64,000 bases of DNA from Platerodrilus igneus. Lineage: Eukaryota > Arthropoda > Insecta > Coleoptera > Lycidae. The notes beneath the pieces were generated by a model that saw only the letters and a program-made list of their open reading frames with translations, made no database searches and was not told the DNA's origin. This document shows, one piece after another, positions 1-10,335 of this stretch; position 1 is the stretch's first letter, and each line of letters begins with the position of its first letter. The stretch lies in contig JARFIW010001745.1 of the NCBI GenBank assembly GCA_036346225.1, positions 62,001-126,000 of the forward strand, read 5' to 3'. The translations under genes and the position numbers were made by a program.

Positions 1-556
1 TTCGGTCTTTTTTATTATTTTATTAAATTTAATTTGAAGACGACTCGCTCCTGTATCCTATTAATGTAGACATTGGAAATATGCATCCTGAATACCTCAC
101 CCCTTTTATCACGAAGGTCACGCGTGATCAGTTTCGAACAAGTAGAAACTTGTTTTGACCTGCTTGCACCCCAATATAGAGTGTAATAACGGAGTCGTAG
201 TTAATCGTTTGAAACGTGAAGACGTTATTAAAGCAGCATACAATTTGGTATGTTTTCGAAGCTCGTTTCATGGTTCGTATGTAAAACATTAATTATCGTG
301 TAGTGTTCGGAATAAAGGGTTGTAATTACACAAGTGCTATTTATGGCCATAATAGTGCGAACTTTGTAAGTGAGAATAAACTGGTCGTTTAATGGATATT
401 TCGTCTCGGCTTGCAGAGGAAGCACTACAACATCATAAACATACAGTCCATTAATTCGTCGATTATTAATCGTTGGACCAGCAAATTTCGTCCTTCAATA
501 ATATCTCCAGGTATGTAACTTGATATATTCTAGCTACAACCTCATAGGTATGTACA
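1..556 (+). repeat. BEL/Pao 5' LTR (2 bp clipped by window)
   Basis: This is a direct repeat of 6139-6693 and ends in ACA at 554-556. The first two bases (TG) lie before the window. Immediately after the LTR comes T and then a TGG-initiated stretch at 558-574, the expected place of the tRNA primer binding site; I cannot assign the tRNA. An AATAAA motif occurs near 311-316. A 65-residue open frame on the minus strand (228-425) occurs in both LTRs and is taken as chance. Confidence 0.93.
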
Positions 557-841
557 TTGGTCGCTTCGTCGCCGTATCTGGTTAACGGTGTAGTTAATGA
601 ACTTTGTACCCTCAGGGTATAGTGCAGCTGTCGTTGGTGTCGGTTGTATTCGTAATCACGTGATTGGTGCGTGAATAATTCGTTGGTTGGTGCAGGTTGT
701 AAATACTTGTGTTTATTGACGTCAATAAAATTTCCTTATTCCTTACCTACAAACTTGGAGTCGCTTTCAAATAGTAATATAATTAGAAATTTCGTCGTTT
801 TAATAACTTAGATAATTTATGCTTTGTATTTAATATTCAAA

Positions 842-1774
842 ATGAGTAATAAATTGGAAACGATTATTTTAGAAGCTAAAACAGCGTGGAGTAGATTAAA
901 TAGTATTCTTGATAATATGAAAGAAATTGGTAGAGCGGAAAATAACTGTTGTGTGATAGACGTTTGGCTGGATTCTGCGAAAGAAGTCGAATCAGATTTA
1001 AACTTTTGTGTCAGACGGTCGTTGTGGAAGAGTCAGTGGAATTAGAGGAATATCGTGCTTTGAGGATAGAGATAGGTAATCTAGTTACGGAAATTAAAAT
1101 TTTCGCTGCTAAATTTAAAGTGGAATTCGTGAAAGATGTTAAACCGGTTATTGGTATGTCAGCTACAGGACCGCATGATGTTGTTCCCGTTAGTGGTAAC
1201 CTCCCCCTGCCTTTGTTAAAAATAATTCGCTTTTCCGGTAAGATTGTCGATTGGGAGAGTTTTCGATCAGTTTTTGAAAAATTGGTTCATGAGAATGATA
1301 GATTGTTGCCAATTCAGAAATTCATGTATTTGTTAGATAACATTGATTCAGTACACATGCTTTGATTAAACATATTCCAATTGGGAATGATTCGTATCAA
1401 AAGGCGTATGACATTTTAGTAAATCGTTTTCAATCCAAAAGGTTATTAGCATCCACTTATTGGAACTCGCTTGAGAGATGTTCGAAAATTAATACGGTAA
1501 ATTCGCATAAACAATTAAGAAGTTTGATTAATTGTATCGATGAAAATTTGTTTGCATTGGAAAAATTAGAAATCGACTTGTGGGATTTCGCACTTTTAAT
1601 TTGTTATCCAAAAATTAGACAGTGAAACTCTAAAAGGTTTGAGTTGGAGAATGTTTTAGATGTTCCTACATTTAAGGATTTAAGAGCATTTGTAGAAAGG
1701 CAATGTAAGGTGTTGGAAGTTAGTGAGATTGTTTCATTAGATACTTCTTCGAAAACTCGGAAAGCATAAAATTC
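842..1774 (+). pseudogene. gag: BEL/Pao gag region (DUF1759), frame-broken
   Basis: The structural protein region of the BEL element. The first good start is the ATG at 842, giving MSNKLETII. The reading passes through three frames (842-1045, about 1000-1365, about 1362-1625, then on to about 1770). The DUF1759 signature is clear: an FSG...WESF core around 1231-1266, LPIQKFMYLL near 1308-1332, and a SKRFELENV-like segment near 1627-1660. Several breaks lie at or beside homopolymers, for example an A run at 1611-1615 and another at 1632-1636. This suggests single-base sequence errors as much as real decay. The protein should bind and package the element RNA. No start or stop of a separate gag protein can be fixed, because BEL elements usually encode one fused Gag-Pol. 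Confidence 0.85.
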
Positions 1775-4031
1775 GGTGCTTCAGATACTAGAAAATTCGC
1801 TAGCGCATCGTCGGCGCCTAGAAATTCGTTTGTCGCTACTTCTACTGATAGAAAGTGCATTTTGTGTCAAGCTTCGCATCCATTGTATAAATGGAAGCAA
1901 TTGTTGGATAAATCCCCTCAAGAACGCTATGAGGTGGTAAAAAGGCACAAGTTGTGTATTCGTTGCTTAGGTGATGCACATTCGGTGAAAGATTGTCGTT
2001 GCCAGTGGAATTGTAGAGAATGTGCCAAAAATCATAATACCTTATTACATTTTGGAAATCGTCGGGCACCAGTTTCTCCGCAGAGAACCACATCAATTAA
2101 TAGTTCGTCATCTTCAACTGAAGAAAGTTCGGTGGTTAACCAACAGGTTATTCAACAACAAACCACTACTAATTCGTTATTATCAACGTCGTTAGACTAT
2201 ACCACCACGTTGTTAGCTACAGCGGTGGTTTCGGTACAAGATTATTCGGGTCAATTACATTCTGTTCGAACTTTAATCGATAATGGAAGTATGGAAAGCT
2301 TTATTACAGAAAAATGTCGGCAGAAGTTAGGGTTAAAGAAAGCTAAAACTGAAGTCACGGTTCAGGGATTAGGTTTGAAGTCATCTTCAGTGTCTGGCAA
2401 GGCATTGTGTTTTGTTAGTCCACTTGGTTTATCGTCACCTCTATATAAGACTGAATGTTTTATCTTGCCTACGATTTGTGATCGATTGCCGTCTACTAAA
2501 CTACCAATAAATAATTGGCCACATATTCAAGATTTACAGTTGGCTGATGCAAAATTTGATGTTCCGCAGCCAATCGAAATGCTTTTGGGAACAGACGTAT
2601 TTGCTCAAATAATATTAAATGAATCACGTTGGGGCAATGCATTTGAACCCGTTGCCATTCATACTACTTTGGGGTGGGTACTAACAGGTAAAGTGGTATC
2701 TCCTACTCGTTCGCTTACTTCATTCTGTGCAGTGGTAGAACCACTGGATGTGGACATTCGTAAATTTTGGGAATTGGAGAATATTCCTTCCACAGTGCAT
2801 CGTTCGCCTGAGGAAGAGAAAAGTGAACAAGATTTTTGTGAAAATTATTCGAGGGATGAAACTGGAAGATTTGTGGTTTCATTGCCATTGAAAAATTCGG
2901 AACCTTTGTTTTGTAATTCTAGAGAAATTGCAGTTCGTAGATTTTTGAGTTTGGAACGTCGTTTATTAAAGGATTTGGATTTGTATTCGAGCTACAAAGA
3001 ATTTATGAGAGACTATCTTGACAGTGGTCATATGACTAAGGTTAAGGTCCCTTCAGTAGATTCTCTAAAATGTAGTAATTTGTATTATATACCGCATCAT
3101 GCAGTACATAAAGTAGACAGTACTACCACTAAATTGAGAGTAGTATTCGACGCCTCGTGCAAGGATGCTGCAGGTAATTCTTTGAATGATAATTTGTTAG
3201 TTGGTCCTGCTTTGCAAAAGATATAATTGTATTATTGTTGAATTTTCGTGTACATCGTGTAGTCATATCTGCAGATATAAAGCAGATGTATAGACAAATT
3301 CTCGTTAAAGAAAGTCAGCGTAACTATCAACGCATTGTTTGGAGAGATACGCCCTCGGAATCGATTTGTGACTTTCAGTTAAATACTGTCACATATGGGT
3401 TGCCATCATCGCCATTTTAGCATTACGTACCATCCAAGAACTAGCAAAGCTACAAGCATCTAATTTCCCTCTTGCTGCAAAGGCCATGGTCGAAGATACT
3501 TATGTAGATGATGTAGTAACAGGTTGTGATTCGATTGCAACAGCAAAACAACTTGTCATTGAATTGAATGCCCTTTGTAAATCTGGAGGATTCGAACTGC
3601 GCAAGTGGTGCAGTAATTCGGTAGAAGTTCTTGCAAGCTTCTCAAATTTAGGTCAAATGGAAACATTGTCATTTCAAGATAATGTAAACAGTTCTTTGAA
3701 AATTTTAGGTCTTCAGTGGCGACCTTCGTCAGATGTTTTTGCATACACTATTCATGTGCAACAAAGACAATGCACTAAACGTAATATTTTGTCGGAAATA
3801 GCTAGAATTTTCGATCCGCTTGGTCTTTTAGCGCCAGTGGTGTTTTTCGCTAAACGGTTTATCCAAGAATTATGGTTATTGGGGTTAGATTGGGATCAAG
3901 AACCTCATAATAAGTTCGTTCAAAAATGGAGAAAGTTTATATCAGATTTACAGGAAGTTTCGAATATAGAAATTCCTCGTAGATTCGTTGGAGATAACTT
4001 ACAAAAAAAAAAAGTTACATGGTTTTTGTGA
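1775..4031 (+). pseudogene. pol: BEL/Pao zinc knuckles, aspartic protease and reverse transcriptase
   Basis: The frame open from about 1775 to 3226 begins with two Cys/His groups (CILC..., then CIRCLGDAHSVKDC and a CRECAKNHNTLLH group, about 1857-2050). A DUF1758-type retropepsin follows, with active-site-like TLIDNGSMESFI near 2272-2310; the usual D-S/T-G appears as D-N-G. The RT starts with LRVVFDASCK near 3136 and continues in a second frame (3235-3420) and a third (3486-4031). The catalytic YVDD is at 3501-3512. Breaks fall at about 3226, at a T run near 3415-3418, and at an A run near 4004-4014. The RT copies element RNA into DNA in cytoplasmic particles. Whether the D-N-G change matters cannot be told by eye. 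Confidence 0.9.
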
Positions 4032-4794
4032 TGCCTCTGAGGCAGGATATGCTGCAGTAATTTATTTTCGTTGTGTGGATATGGATCATAACATTGTCGT
4101 TTCTTTGGTATGTGCTAAGTCAAAGGTAGCACCACTCAGCAAGATAACATTGCCAAGATTGGAACTCTGTGCTGCAGTATTATTATCGGAATTAATTCAT
4201 TTTGTCATGGTGACATTTAAGGATATTTTGGAGTTCGCAGATATTTTTGCTTGGTCGGATTCAAAGGTGGTATTAGCGTGGATTCAATCAACGCCGAACA
4301 AATGGAAAACCTTCGTTGCAAATCGGATAGCTCGTATCCAGTCATACGTAGCTCCTTCAAAATGGTATCATGTGGAGTCGAAGTACAATCCCGCAGATTG
4401 TGCTTCTCGTGGTTTATTCGCTTCGGAGCTGGTCAACCATCCCTTATGGTGGGCGGGTCCTCCTTGGTTATTGGTTGCAAAAAGGAATTGGCCTTCCAGT
4501 AAGGTATTAGAAATAGAGGATACGTTGCCTACGGAAGAGAGAGTTACGAAAACATTTTTGGTAATTTCTCAGGAAAATTTCTTTGATTGTTTGTTGTACA
4601 AATTCTCAACATTACAGAGACTATTAAGAGTACTTACGTTTTGTAGACGTTTCGCATGTAACTTGAGAGTTGCTCGTTCAGAACGATTGGTGGGAAACAT
4701 TTTAAGTCAGGAATTGCAATCGTCATTGCATATTCTGGTGAAAAATGTACAGTCGGAAGTATTTCAAAAAGAACTGGACAATTGTATTCATTAA
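3988..4794 (+). pseudogene. pol: BEL/Pao RNase H / Pao peptidase_A17-region segment
   Basis: This is the RNase H-like connection region found after the RT in Pao elements. Visible marks are a FCDASEAGYAAVIY core near 4026-4068, LPRLELCAAVLL near 4153-4188, AWSDSKVVLAWI near 4249-4284, and WYHVESKYNPADCASRG near 4363-4413. All are typical of Pao family members. The segment is joined to the RT segment through a run of A at about 4004-4014, where the frame changes, and to the integrase segment by another change near 4785. The domain degrades the RNA strand during reverse transcription. Confidence 0.9.
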
Positions 4795-6032
4795 AACCTA
4801 TATCAAAGCAGTTTCGCCCTTTGAGCCCATTTATTGATGATCGGGGTTTGCTTAGGGTGGGCGGCAGATTGAAAAATTCGCAGTTAGGATTTGATGCAAA
4901 ATATCCGTTACTTTTACCAAAGTCGCATAAATTGACGGAACTTATTATTATGGATTGTCATGTCAAATATTTACATTCGGGTATTCGCACTACATTATTT
5001 TTACTCGCTCAAAATTTTTGGATTATTTCAGCAAAGGGAGCAGTAAAAGCTTGCTTGAAAACTTGTGTTCGTTGTTTTAGGACTAATCCTCCCTTATTAT
5101 CGCCTTCGATGGGAAATTTACCCTCTCCCCGAGTCACTCCAGGAAAGGCTTTTCTCAATTCCGGAGTTGATTATGGTGGACCTTTTAATATTACATTCAA
5201 TAGGACTAGAGGCCCACGGATTACTAAAGCTTATATTTGTTTGTTTGTGTGTTTAAGCACAAAAGCCATTCATTTAGAATTGGCATCGAGTTTATCTTCG
5301 GAAGCATTTATTGCAGCTTTGCGGCGATTCATCGCGCGGCGAGGTCGTTGTTTAAAGATATATTCGGATTGTGGAACTAACTTTGTGGGTGCCTCTAGAG
5401 CCTTGAAAGAAATGATGAAAATTTCAGTGGAGTCGGAAAGTATCGAATTTGTTTTTAATCCGCCTGGTTCTCCTCACTTCGGAGGTCTCTGGGAATCTGG
5501 GATTAAATCCGTGAAAGGTCACTTATATCGTGTAGTAGGTGATCAGATTTTAACGTATGAGGAATTGTGCACAGTATTGGCGCAGATTGAAGCGGTGCTG
5601 AACTCACGCCCATTATGTGCGTTGAGTACAGACCCTAATGACTTTTCGCATTTAACACCAGGTCATTTTTTAACTCTCGGTCCAGTCTCGGCTCTACCGG
5701 ATCCAGACTTATTGAATACCAAAGTGTCTCGGTTAGATCGGTGGCAACTGCTACAACAAATACACCAAACCTTTTGGAAAAGATGGAGTGTAGAGTATTT
5801 GCACACTCTACAACAAAAAAATAAATGGTTTATTAATCAATCGAATCAGGTGAATATCGGTTCGTTAGTGCTTCTTAGGGAAATGAACACTCCTCCGTTA
5901 AAATGGCGTTTAGGACGCATCGTTGAAGTGCATCCGGGTAATGATGGAGTTATTCGGGTTGCTACTGTAAAAACTAGCCAAGGGTTAATCAAACGACCAC
6001 TGGTTAAGTTATGCTTACTGCCTGTACAGTAA
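4782..6032 (+). CDS. pol: BEL/Pao integrase and C-terminal DUF5641 segment
   Basis: An intact 416-residue frame, the 3' part of the polyprotein and not a separate gene. An HHCC-type zinc-binding motif is seen near 4957-5085 (H...H...CLKTCVRC). The catalytic core follows, with the first Asp in VDYGGPF near 5168, the second in YSDCGTNF near 5361, and the Glu in GLWESGIKSVK near 5488. The C-terminal part, with W-KRW near 5776, then KWRLGRI and a final RPLVKLCLLP, matches DUF5641, which marks BEL/Pao integrases. The stop at 6030-6032 is followed by about 105 bp of AT-rich DNA. A purine-rich stretch with GGTGAGCGG lies directly before the 3' LTR and is the likely plus-strand primer site. Confidence 0.92.
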   Translation: MYSLKPISKQFRPLSPFIDDRGLLRVGGRLKNSQLGFDAKYPLLLPKSHKLTELIIMDCHVKYLHSGIRTTLFLLAQNFWIISAKGAVKACLKTCVRCFRTNPPLLSPSMGNLPSPRVTPGKAFLNSGVDYGGPFNITFNRTRGPRITKAYICLFVCLSTKAIHLELASSLSSEAFIAALRRFIARRGRCLKIYSDCGTNFVGASRALKEMMKISVESESIEFVFNPPGSPHFGGLWESGIKSVKGHLYRVVGDQILTYEELCTVLAQIEAVLNSRPLCALSTDPNDFSHLTPGHFLTLGPVSALPDPDLLNTKVSRLDRWQLLQQIHQTFWKRWSVEYLHTLQQKNKWFINQSNQVNIGSLVLLREMNTPPLKWRLGRIVEVHPGNDGVIRVATVKTSQGLIKRPLVKLCLLPVQ

Positions 6033-6138
6033 TATAGTTTTTTTGTTGTTGTATATACTTACGTATAAACCTATTGTATTATCGTTTTATCTTTAGCTTA
6101 AAAATAAGTTAGTTTCTAATTATTTTTGGTGAGCGGTA

Positions 6139-6693
6139 TGTTCGGTCTTTTTTATTTTATTAAATTTAATTTGAAGACGACTCGCTCCTGTATCCTATTA
6201 ATGTAGACATTGGAAATATGCATCCTGAATACCTCACCCCTTTTATCACGAAGGTCACGCGTGATCAGTTTCGAACAAGTAGAAACTTGTTTTGACCTGC
6301 TTGCACCCCAATATAGAGTGTAATAACGGAGTCGTAGTTAATCGTTTGAAACGTGAAGACGTTATTAAAGCAGCATACAATTCGGTATGTTTTCGAAGCT
6401 CGTTTCATGGTTCGTATGTAAAACATTAATTATCGTGTAGTGTTCGGAATAAAGGGTTGTAATTACACAAGTGCTATTTATGGCCATAATAGTGCGAACT
6501 TTGTAAGTGAGAATAAACTGGTCGTTTAATGGATATTTCGTCTCGGCTTGCAGAGGAAGCACTACAACATCATAAACATACAGTCCATTAATTCGTCGGT
6601 TATTAATCGTTGGACCAGCAAATTTCGTCCTTCAATAATATCTCCAGGTATGTAACTTGATATATTCTAGCTACAACCTCATAGGTATGTACA
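6139..6693 (+). repeat. BEL/Pao 3' LTR
   Basis: Starts TGTTCGG and ends ACA at 6693. It repeats 1-556 with a 3 bp deletion near the start and about two substitutions. The next five bases (ATAAG, 6694-6698) would be the right target duplication of a BEL element; the left copy is out of the window. Confidence 0.93.
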
Positions 6694-6866
6694 ATAAGAT
6701 TAAAACTTATCTAAGGAACACAATGACCGAAGAACGTCTTAATGCCTTAGCAATGATGTCAGTCAACAAAAACTTAATACATAACATCAACAATTTTGAC
6801 GAAAAAGTTATAGACCATTTTATTGCTCAGAAATACAAAAAGCTTGATTTCGTATACAAGCAGTAA
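6694..6866 (+). pseudogene. hAT transposase C-terminus (dimerisation domain), cut by the BEL insertion
   Basis: Directly after the BEL 3' LTR the frame reads KIKTYLRNTMTEERLNALAM and on to ...KKLDFVYKQ and a stop at 6864-6866. The YLR.TM..ERLN.LA pattern, followed by a short helix ending in K+xDFV, is the C-terminal hAT dimerisation region of transposases related to ZMYM1/TTF-type hAT proteins. It lacks its own start because BEL has separated it from the upstream part, which lies beyond the left edge. The frame is open across the preserved piece. The protein would catalyse cut-and-paste transposition. Confidence 0.75.
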
Positions 6867-7075
6867 AATTATTATTATGTGACAATTAGAGTACAGTGTG
6901 TGACTTTTTGTACATAAACCTATAAACAAGTATACAAAAATTAATGGGTCTGTGTGAGTGACTACGCTGAATACACCAAACCCCTGAAGGTGAGTGTTGC
7001 TTATGTTATCTTGTATTATATTCGTGCCATAAGCAGTTAGAGCCCCTCAAATAAAATCACCAGGAGCCGCCACTG
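6867..7075 (+). mobile_element. hAT element 3' untranslated end and terminal inverted repeat
   Basis: About 210 bp after the transposase stop the sequence reads CCAGGAGCCGCCACTG, ending at 7075. Read in reverse this is CAGTGGCGGCTCCTGG, the common terminal repeat form of this hAT group. The 8 bp after it (GACATAAC, 7076-7083) would be the target duplication, but its partner is outside the window. Confidence 0.65.
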
Positions 7076-8279
7076 GACATAACATCGGAAAGTGTAATAG
7101 ACTTCTTTTCAACAAGAAAAAAATGCTTGTGGTATGTGATTTTTATTTCAAATTATACACAACGTTAATTCTAGGATAAACTGCAGTAATGTTTTTAATA
7201 CTGGTTTTAAAAAATTCGTGTACCTAATCACAACCCGAAAACGGTATTCTATTTTTGTTTTATAAGCAAGATATTAAAATCATATTATGATAGGTACAAG
7301 ATCGCTTCTGTTAACGTTTTGTTCCCACATAACACAAGTGTAAATTATTAAACCCACAAAATTGACAATTTAATTTAATCTTGGATTAGATGGATTTAAT
7401 CTTAGTTTACAGAAAGATGTAACACAATTTTTGACTTTTAATCTGAGTGTATATTTGAAATAGATGCTTTTATTTTTTGCGATTGAAATTAGAAATGCAT
7501 CTGATCTAAAATTGCATATAGTTGGCTTCAGTACGTAACTATGAAAATGCGAGTGCTGAAGTCAATAGACTAGACTTTCGTTGACAAAGAAAAAAAAAAC
7601 GCTTGTCGTATGTAATTTTTTTGTAATCAACTACTACAAATTAGACAATAGAAAAATTCTATGATATCGGATATTCTTTAATATATTTAATTAAAATGTA
7701 TAAAAGTCAATTTCTTTTAAATATTTCAAATTATTTCTCGGTAAATTTAATTTTGTGGTTTTGCAATTGACAACTTTAATTTTAAAATATGGCATAATAT
7801 TGTGTTTAATATCTATGAGAAGCTAGTAACCAGCTAATCTTAGATTGCGTTGATCAATTATAATTGCTTTCAGGGTTTGGATTCGCATTCATGCTGACTG
7901 AATGGGTTTATTTATTATTCTGCCAATGTCAGAATTAAATTTTATTTTTCTGCGGACGTCAGCATTAAATTTATACATGACTGGGTTTGCTAAATATTAT
8001 GCAGATTTTATATTTCTACAATTGCTATCTAGACAATACCTTAGCATTAAATTTTTGCTGACATGTGTTGAATTTTCTGCTGTTCTTGTTGTTTAATATC
8101 TTTATATACTTAAGATATGTGTGTAACAATCGCTCAATCTTTATTGTCAAGTTGTAGTTGTGTTCTGTAAAACAAATCACAAATGAAAACTTTTTTTAAA
8201 ATTGCCCTTGTCAGGAAAGAATAATGATAGAGGTTGGGTTAAAATTCTTGAGTAGTTTATAGTCAATCCAAAATGAAGT
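7076..8279. other. Non-coding AT-rich DNA with faint repeats
   Basis: I see no gene. A weak direct repeat links about 7098-7150 and 7566-7615: both have a run of A followed by TGCTTGT or CGCTTGT, then GTATGT and a T run. The part from 7846 on is shared with 9021-9112 and listed separately. Confidence 0.5.
7846..7971 (+). repeat. Dispersed direct repeat, copy 1 (partner 9021-9112)
   Basis: Both copies begin GCGTTGAT, continue ATTATAATTGCTTTCA, contain TGCTGACTGA, and end in a TCAGCATTAAATTT core. Copy 1 has about 30 extra bases in the middle. It may be a fragment of an unrecognised non-autonomous element. Confidence 0.6.
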
Positions 8280-8533
8280 GCTGGAAAAATCGTTGGCTCT
8301 GTGAGCAGATCTACCAATTGCAACGTACGACCTGATGACACCAATACACAGTATGTATTCGTTGGCTTAATATAGATTGAATTTTCTTAATGCATTTACT
8401 TGATCTAATCTTCATCTAAATTTTTTTAGTGAACAAGGAGAAGAACAACCAGAAACGACCTCGCATCAAAGATGAAGAAGACAGTCCTCGTAGAACCGAT
8501 AAGATAATATTTTACCGTTCAGAGTTGGAGTGA
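8280..8533 (+). other. Possible two-exon coding relic with a consensus 79 bp intron
   Basis: A consensus donor (ACA|GTATGT, intron from 8351) and acceptor (TTTTTTTAG, ending 8429) enclose 79 bp, in the size range of the other introns here. One frame is open across the junction and ends at a TGA near 8460. Another is open from just before the junction, giving ...KRPRIKDEEDSPRRTDK... and a stop at 8531-8533. No domain is recognised, and there is no clear start. It could be a terminal exon of a decayed gene or chance. Confidence 0.2.
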
Positions 8534-8668
8534 GTTAGCACTGTTCTTTATATTTGGGATGTTTGCTCATTTGGAAAAACGAAGATATAAACAACTTAGG
8601 TGAATTATAGTATGTTTATTCTATATATAAAGAAAAATACATTGTGTGTTTCATTTCACATTACTCCC

Positions 8669-8983
8669 GATTTAATAACTACGATTTGTTATCCTTTAAA
8701 AGCCAGAATGAAAAATTGATGCAATCAGTCTGTCTGTCTATAGCAAATTTCGAGATATCTGTACATTGGGAAACCAGTAACCAGTAAATAACTCATAGCA
8801 TATATTTCAATAGATTTATTTCTAGTTTTTGAAGTTGGAGCATTTCATAAATATTCCCGTTTATATTTTTTGCAGATAACCGAGTTTGCGATTTTATAAC
8901 TACGACTTGTAATTCTTTAAAACGAGAATGAAAAATTGATGCAATCATTCTGTCTGCCTTTGGCAAATTTCGAGATATCTGTA
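8669..8983 (+). repeat. Pair of ~95 bp direct repeats, 220 bp apart
   Basis: 8669-8763 and 8889-8983 share the frame ATAACTACGA, CTTTAAAA, GAATGAAAAATTGATGCAATC, TCTGTCTG and GCAAATTTCGAGATATCTGTA with about ten differences. The offset is constant at about 220 bp, as expected for an old tandem duplication. Confidence 0.8.
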
Positions 8984-9020
8984 AAATTTGTTAAATGTTG
9001 TAAAACCAGTAAAGAGCTAT

Positions 9021-9112
9021 TGCGTTGATGAATTATAATTGCTTTCAAGGTTGGGAGTCTCGTTAGTGCTGACTGAGTTCAATCGTTTTTCTGCAGACAT
9101 CAGCATTAAATT
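9021..9112 (+). repeat. Dispersed direct repeat, copy 2 (partner 7846-7971)
   Basis: Shorter partner of the repeat at 7846-7971, ending in CAGCATTAAATTT at 9100-9112. Confidence 0.6.
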
Positions 9113-9146
9113 TCTTACTAACTACAATAATACAGACACAATCTTT

Positions 9147-9766
9147 TTATTGTTTTTTATTATTATTAAACCATTCTTTTAATAACAAGGTATTTTGTTT
9201 TGCACATTGCAAACTATCATTGCTGTGTCTATAACAATGGATGTTACATAGTAAACCATTGTTGATTTTTAACTCCGACAGCTTAGGACGACCTAGTGCA
9301 AGTGCATCAGTTACAACGTTTTGCATTAGATAGGTTTCCATCCATTTCTTTTTTTCTAGACTCTTCTCACATACTTCTCCACCAGGTCTGATAATTTGCT
9401 TCAAATAAAGCGCTATATATAATGACACTATTCCAGCTGTTGAAGATTCATTCCAAGAATGACCATGAATAAATCTTGTCACACAGTCGTTATGTTTTAT
9501 ATGATCTTGGCTCAAACAACTAGACTGCATTGCAGTTTAAAAATTTGATGCCAAACAACACCTTCCAACAAGTCCAAAACCGCAATTTCTTTGCACACAA
9601 ACTGGTTTTTATTGTATTTAAATTCCAGAATAACAATTATATACATGTTTGTATATGTAGGTATGTAAATATGCAGTAAACTTCGACTAATTAAATTTAT
9701 ATTAGGAGCAATCTCCTTATATAGCAGATTACCACCATCTGCGTACTTTGCTAACATACTTTTCAA
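9147..9766 (-). pseudogene. Unidentified broken protein-coding relic
   Basis: Two minus-strand frames abut here. One runs from 9766 to 9512 and carries MKSMLAKYADGGNLLYKEI, then LEFKYNKNQFVCKEIAVLD and LLEGVVWHQIFKLQ. The other, 9530-9147, starts MQSSCLSQDHIKHND and goes on with GHSWNESSTAGIVSLYIALY, EKKKWMETYLMQNVVTDALA and LLKEWF. Their overlap at about 9512-9530 looks like one frame shift in a single protein, and the low-complexity stretch near 9660-9700 may be an intron. Composition is protein-like, with mixed charged and aromatic residues. I do not recognise the family; a host gene pseudogene or a transposon protein are both possible. Confidence 0.45.
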
Positions 9767-9802
9767 CCTATCATAAGAGTGAACACATTCTGAATTGAAA
9801 CC

Positions 9803-10150
9803 GGCCTATGTGTATTTGCAGAGTGGTCGCACTTTGAATTTAAACCAGCCTTAGCATATTTTGCATCTGACCTACTTTATAACTTCTCGCTAGAGAACAT
9901 CTGATGTGAATTCAAAACAGCTCCACATTTTTTACATGCACCTACATTTTTTGAACGTAGCATATGTGTGGACACGTTTTGAAGTCAAACAGGCCTATGT
10001 GTATTTGCAGCCTCTAAACAAGATATTTTGCATCTGACCTACTTTGGAACTTCTCACTAGAAAACCGAATTCAAAACAGCTCCACATTTTCTCTGCACGC
10101 ACTTACATTTTTTCAACGTAGCATACGTGTGTTTTGAAGTCACACACGTA
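9803..10150 (+). repeat. Tandem repeat, ~189 bp unit, two copies
   Basis: Copy 1 starts at 9803 and copy 2 at 9992, both with GGCCTATGTGTATTTGCAG. Both then hold ATATTTTGCATCTGACCTAC, CTTCTC.CTAGA, GAATTCAAAACAGCTCCACA and TTTTTT.AACGTAGCATA. Copy 2 has short deletions. The unit ends in a motif (GTGGACACGTTTTGAAGTC) that reappears inverted just downstream, so the cluster looks like part of a fold-back or satellite-like element. Confidence 0.8.
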
Positions 10151-10319
10151 TGTTCCATTGAAAGTAATATAAAGCCGGTCTGACTACAAAACGTGTCCAC
10201 ACGTATGTTACATTGAAAATGTATAAGATCGGTCTGGCTTCAAAACGGTGCACGCGTATGTTACATTGAATCTTTCAATGGAAAAACATACGCGTGCACC
10301 GTTTTGAAGTCAGACCGGC
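10141..10319. repeat. Short tandem units ending in a long hairpin
   Basis: Units of roughly 60-70 bp with GGTCTG.CT.CAAAACG and CACGTATGTTACATTGAA recur at about 10141-10165, 10173-10219 and 10230-10270. The last is followed after a few bases by its own inverse (10275-10319). The arms of about 41-45 bp pair almost perfectly, with a loop of only about 4 bp. No coding sense is seen. Confidence 0.8.
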
Positions 10320-10335
10320 CTTACTTCACTACTCT

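Larger units (their letters stand above)
1..6693 (+). mobile_element. BEL/Pao LTR retrotransposon, near full length
   Basis: The stretch is bounded by two almost identical direct repeats (1-556 and 6139-6693) and holds, in order, a DUF1759-type gag, Cys/His knuckles, an aspartic protease, a reverse transcriptase with a YVDD active site, an RNase H/Pao region, a zinc-binding and DDE integrase, and a C-terminal DUF5641-like domain. This order and these domains are diagnostic of BEL/Pao elements. The 3' LTR begins TGTTCGG, so the window starts 2 bp inside the 5' LTR and the left target duplication is out of view. The two LTRs differ by about two substitutions and one 3 bp indel, so the insertion is young. 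The coding region nevertheless has about eight frame breaks. It is inserted in a hAT transposase gene. Confidence 0.95.

Noticed and set aside
228..425. 65-residue minus-strand frame, repeated at 6365-6562
   Set aside because: It occurs twice only because it lies in the BEL LTR; no family features.
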